Assembly (NCBI GenBank): GCA_013289785.1
Contig: JABCZE010000101.1
Coordinates: 1 to 6,258 of the forward strand
Length of the DNA: 6,258 nt
Source: Vulcanimicrobiota bacterium
GTDB lineage: Bacteria; Vulcanimicrobiota; Vulcanimicrobiia; Vulcanimicrobiales; Vulcanimicrobiaceae
Direction: 5' to 3'
The position numbers and the translations under genes are program-made. Under the pieces are notes generated by a model, which was not told where the DNA came from, ran no database searches, and worked only from the letters and a program-made list of their open reading frames with translations. Shown one piece after another: positions 5,701 through 6,258 of this stretch (the first letter of the stretch is position 1; every line of letters begins with the position of its first letter).

Positions 5701-6258
5701 GGTGACGGCCTTTCCATCGCGGCCGCCCGCCATTCCACTGCGCTCTTGACGACCAAGGTCGCCAGCGCCAACAGCGCTAGAAGCGAAGCGACGGCAAAAG
5801 CCGGCACGAATTGGTAATCGTTGTAAAGGACTTCGATTTGCAGCGGCATTGTGTTCGTTAGCCCGCGAATATGGCCCGAAACGACCGACACCGCGCCGAA
5901 CTCACCCATCGCACGGGCGTTGCAGAGGATCACGCCATAGAGCAGGGCCCATTTTACGTTGGGAAGGGTGACCTTCATGAACGTCTGCCAGCCATTGGCA
6001 CCCAAGGTCAACGCCGCTTCTTCTTCATCGTTGCCCTGAGCGGCAATCGTCGGAAGCAGCTCGCGCGCCACGAAGGGAAACGTGACGAAGATTGTCGCGA
6101 GCACGATCCCCGGAACCGCGAAAATAATTTGCACGTTATGGGCCGCCAGCCACGGCCCGAACCATCCGTGACTGCCAAAGAGCAACACGTAGGTCAAACC
6201 GGCTACCACCGGCGAGATCGAAAACGGGAGGTCGATCAGCGCGATCAAAAAGCATTTC
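5697..6258 (-). CDS. cysW: Sulfate/thiosulfate ABC transporter permease, C-terminal part (5' end beyond right edge)
   Basis: The frame is open to the right edge and ends in TGA at 5697-5699; 186 residues are visible of a protein usually near 290. It is an inner-membrane permease of the sulfate/thiosulfate importer. Visible in order are [17 protein letters not shown], which marks CysW rather than CysT, several hydrophobic segments (about 14-27, 44-62, 101-120 and 152-172 of the visible part), and the EAA loop that contacts the ATPase ([13 protein letters not shown]... VTLPN, about 78-99). [15 protein letters not shown] (118-132) and [10 protein letters not shown] are strongly CysW-like. A TTG codon at 6248 could be read as a start, but the conserved permease sequence continues past it to the edge, so the gene is treated as truncated by the window. 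The stop overlaps the cysA start by four bases. Confidence 0.95.
   Translation of the reverse strand, partial: KCFLIALIDLPFSISPVVAGLTYVLLFGSHGWFGPWLAAHNVQIIFAVPGIVLATIFVTFPFVARELLPTIAAQGNDEEEAALTLGANGWQTFMKVTLPNVKWALLYGVILCNARAMGEFGAVSVVSGHIRGLTNTMPLQIEVLYNDYQFVPAFAVASLLALLALATLVVKSAVEWRAAAMERPSP
5709..5715 (-). promoter_or_regulatory. Shine-Dalgarno of cysA
   Basis: GGAAAGG on the minus strand lies 8 bases before the ATG at 5700, inside the last codons of cysW. It supports the start at 5700 over the longer frame opening at 5733. Confidence 0.7.

Noticed and set aside
5701..5733. Eleven-residue N-terminal extension of CysA from the ATG at 5733
   Set aside because: The ATG at 5700 gives the usual CysA N-terminus, a four-base overlap with cysW and a correctly spaced GGAAAGG.
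5697..6248. cysW as a complete short gene starting at TTG 6248
   Set aside because: The visible sequence corresponds to the C-terminal two thirds of CysW and the frame continues past the TTG to the edge, so the gene is cut by the window rather than short.
1..6258. tRNA or rRNA genes, CRISPR arrays, insertion sequences, phage genes or defence systems
   Set aside because: I saw no spaced direct repeats, no transposase or integrase motifs and no structural-RNA-like sequence; coding genes fill nearly the whole window.

Overview
All genes supported in this window lie on the minus strand, so the biological reading order runs from the right edge to the left edge. The sequence is bacterial, fairly GC-rich (sampled lines run from about 45% to 68%), and tightly packed: only two short gaps lack coding sequence (36 and 43 bases), and four of the five other gene junctions are stop/start overlaps. 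Nothing fixes the taxon. The coding style and protein variants would suit a soil or sediment lineage such as Eremiobacterota/WPS-2 or a similar uncultured phylum, but this is a weak guess.

Right part (about 4663-6258): the end of a sulfate/thiosulfate ABC transporter operon. cysW (inner-membrane permease, its 5' end beyond the window) overlaps cysA (ATPase) by four bases (ATGA). The substrate-binding protein and CysT would be expected further right.

Junction (about 4574-4666): three inverted repeats follow each other in about 90 bases. A hairpin sits on the cysA stop codon. A 10-bp stem has a 20-base loop carrying the candidate tdh start codons. A 29-base near-perfect palindrome lies inside the first codons of tdh. 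This is the most unusual non-coding signal in the window.

Middle and left (about 568-4626): tdh (L-threonine 3-dehydrogenase) and kbl (2-amino-3-ketobutyrate CoA ligase) together convert threonine to glycine plus acetyl-CoA. They are followed without a gap by a PPK2-family polyphosphate:nucleotide phosphotransferase and by a 323-residue TPR-like protein of unknown function. Every junction in this four-gene chain is a stop/start overlap (ATGA, TTGA, ATGA), which implies one transcript with translational coupling. The TPR-like gene has visibly lower GC than its neighbours.

Left edge (1-524): the N-terminal 174 residues of an aldo/keto reductase, running off the window. It lies 43 bases downstream of the TPR-like gene and is probably in the same transcript.

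Most of the window is recognisable metabolism. The points worth a second look are the hairpin cluster at the start of tdh, the inclusion of PPK2 and an unknown TPR protein in a threonine-catabolic operon, and a substituted structural-zinc ligand in Tdh.
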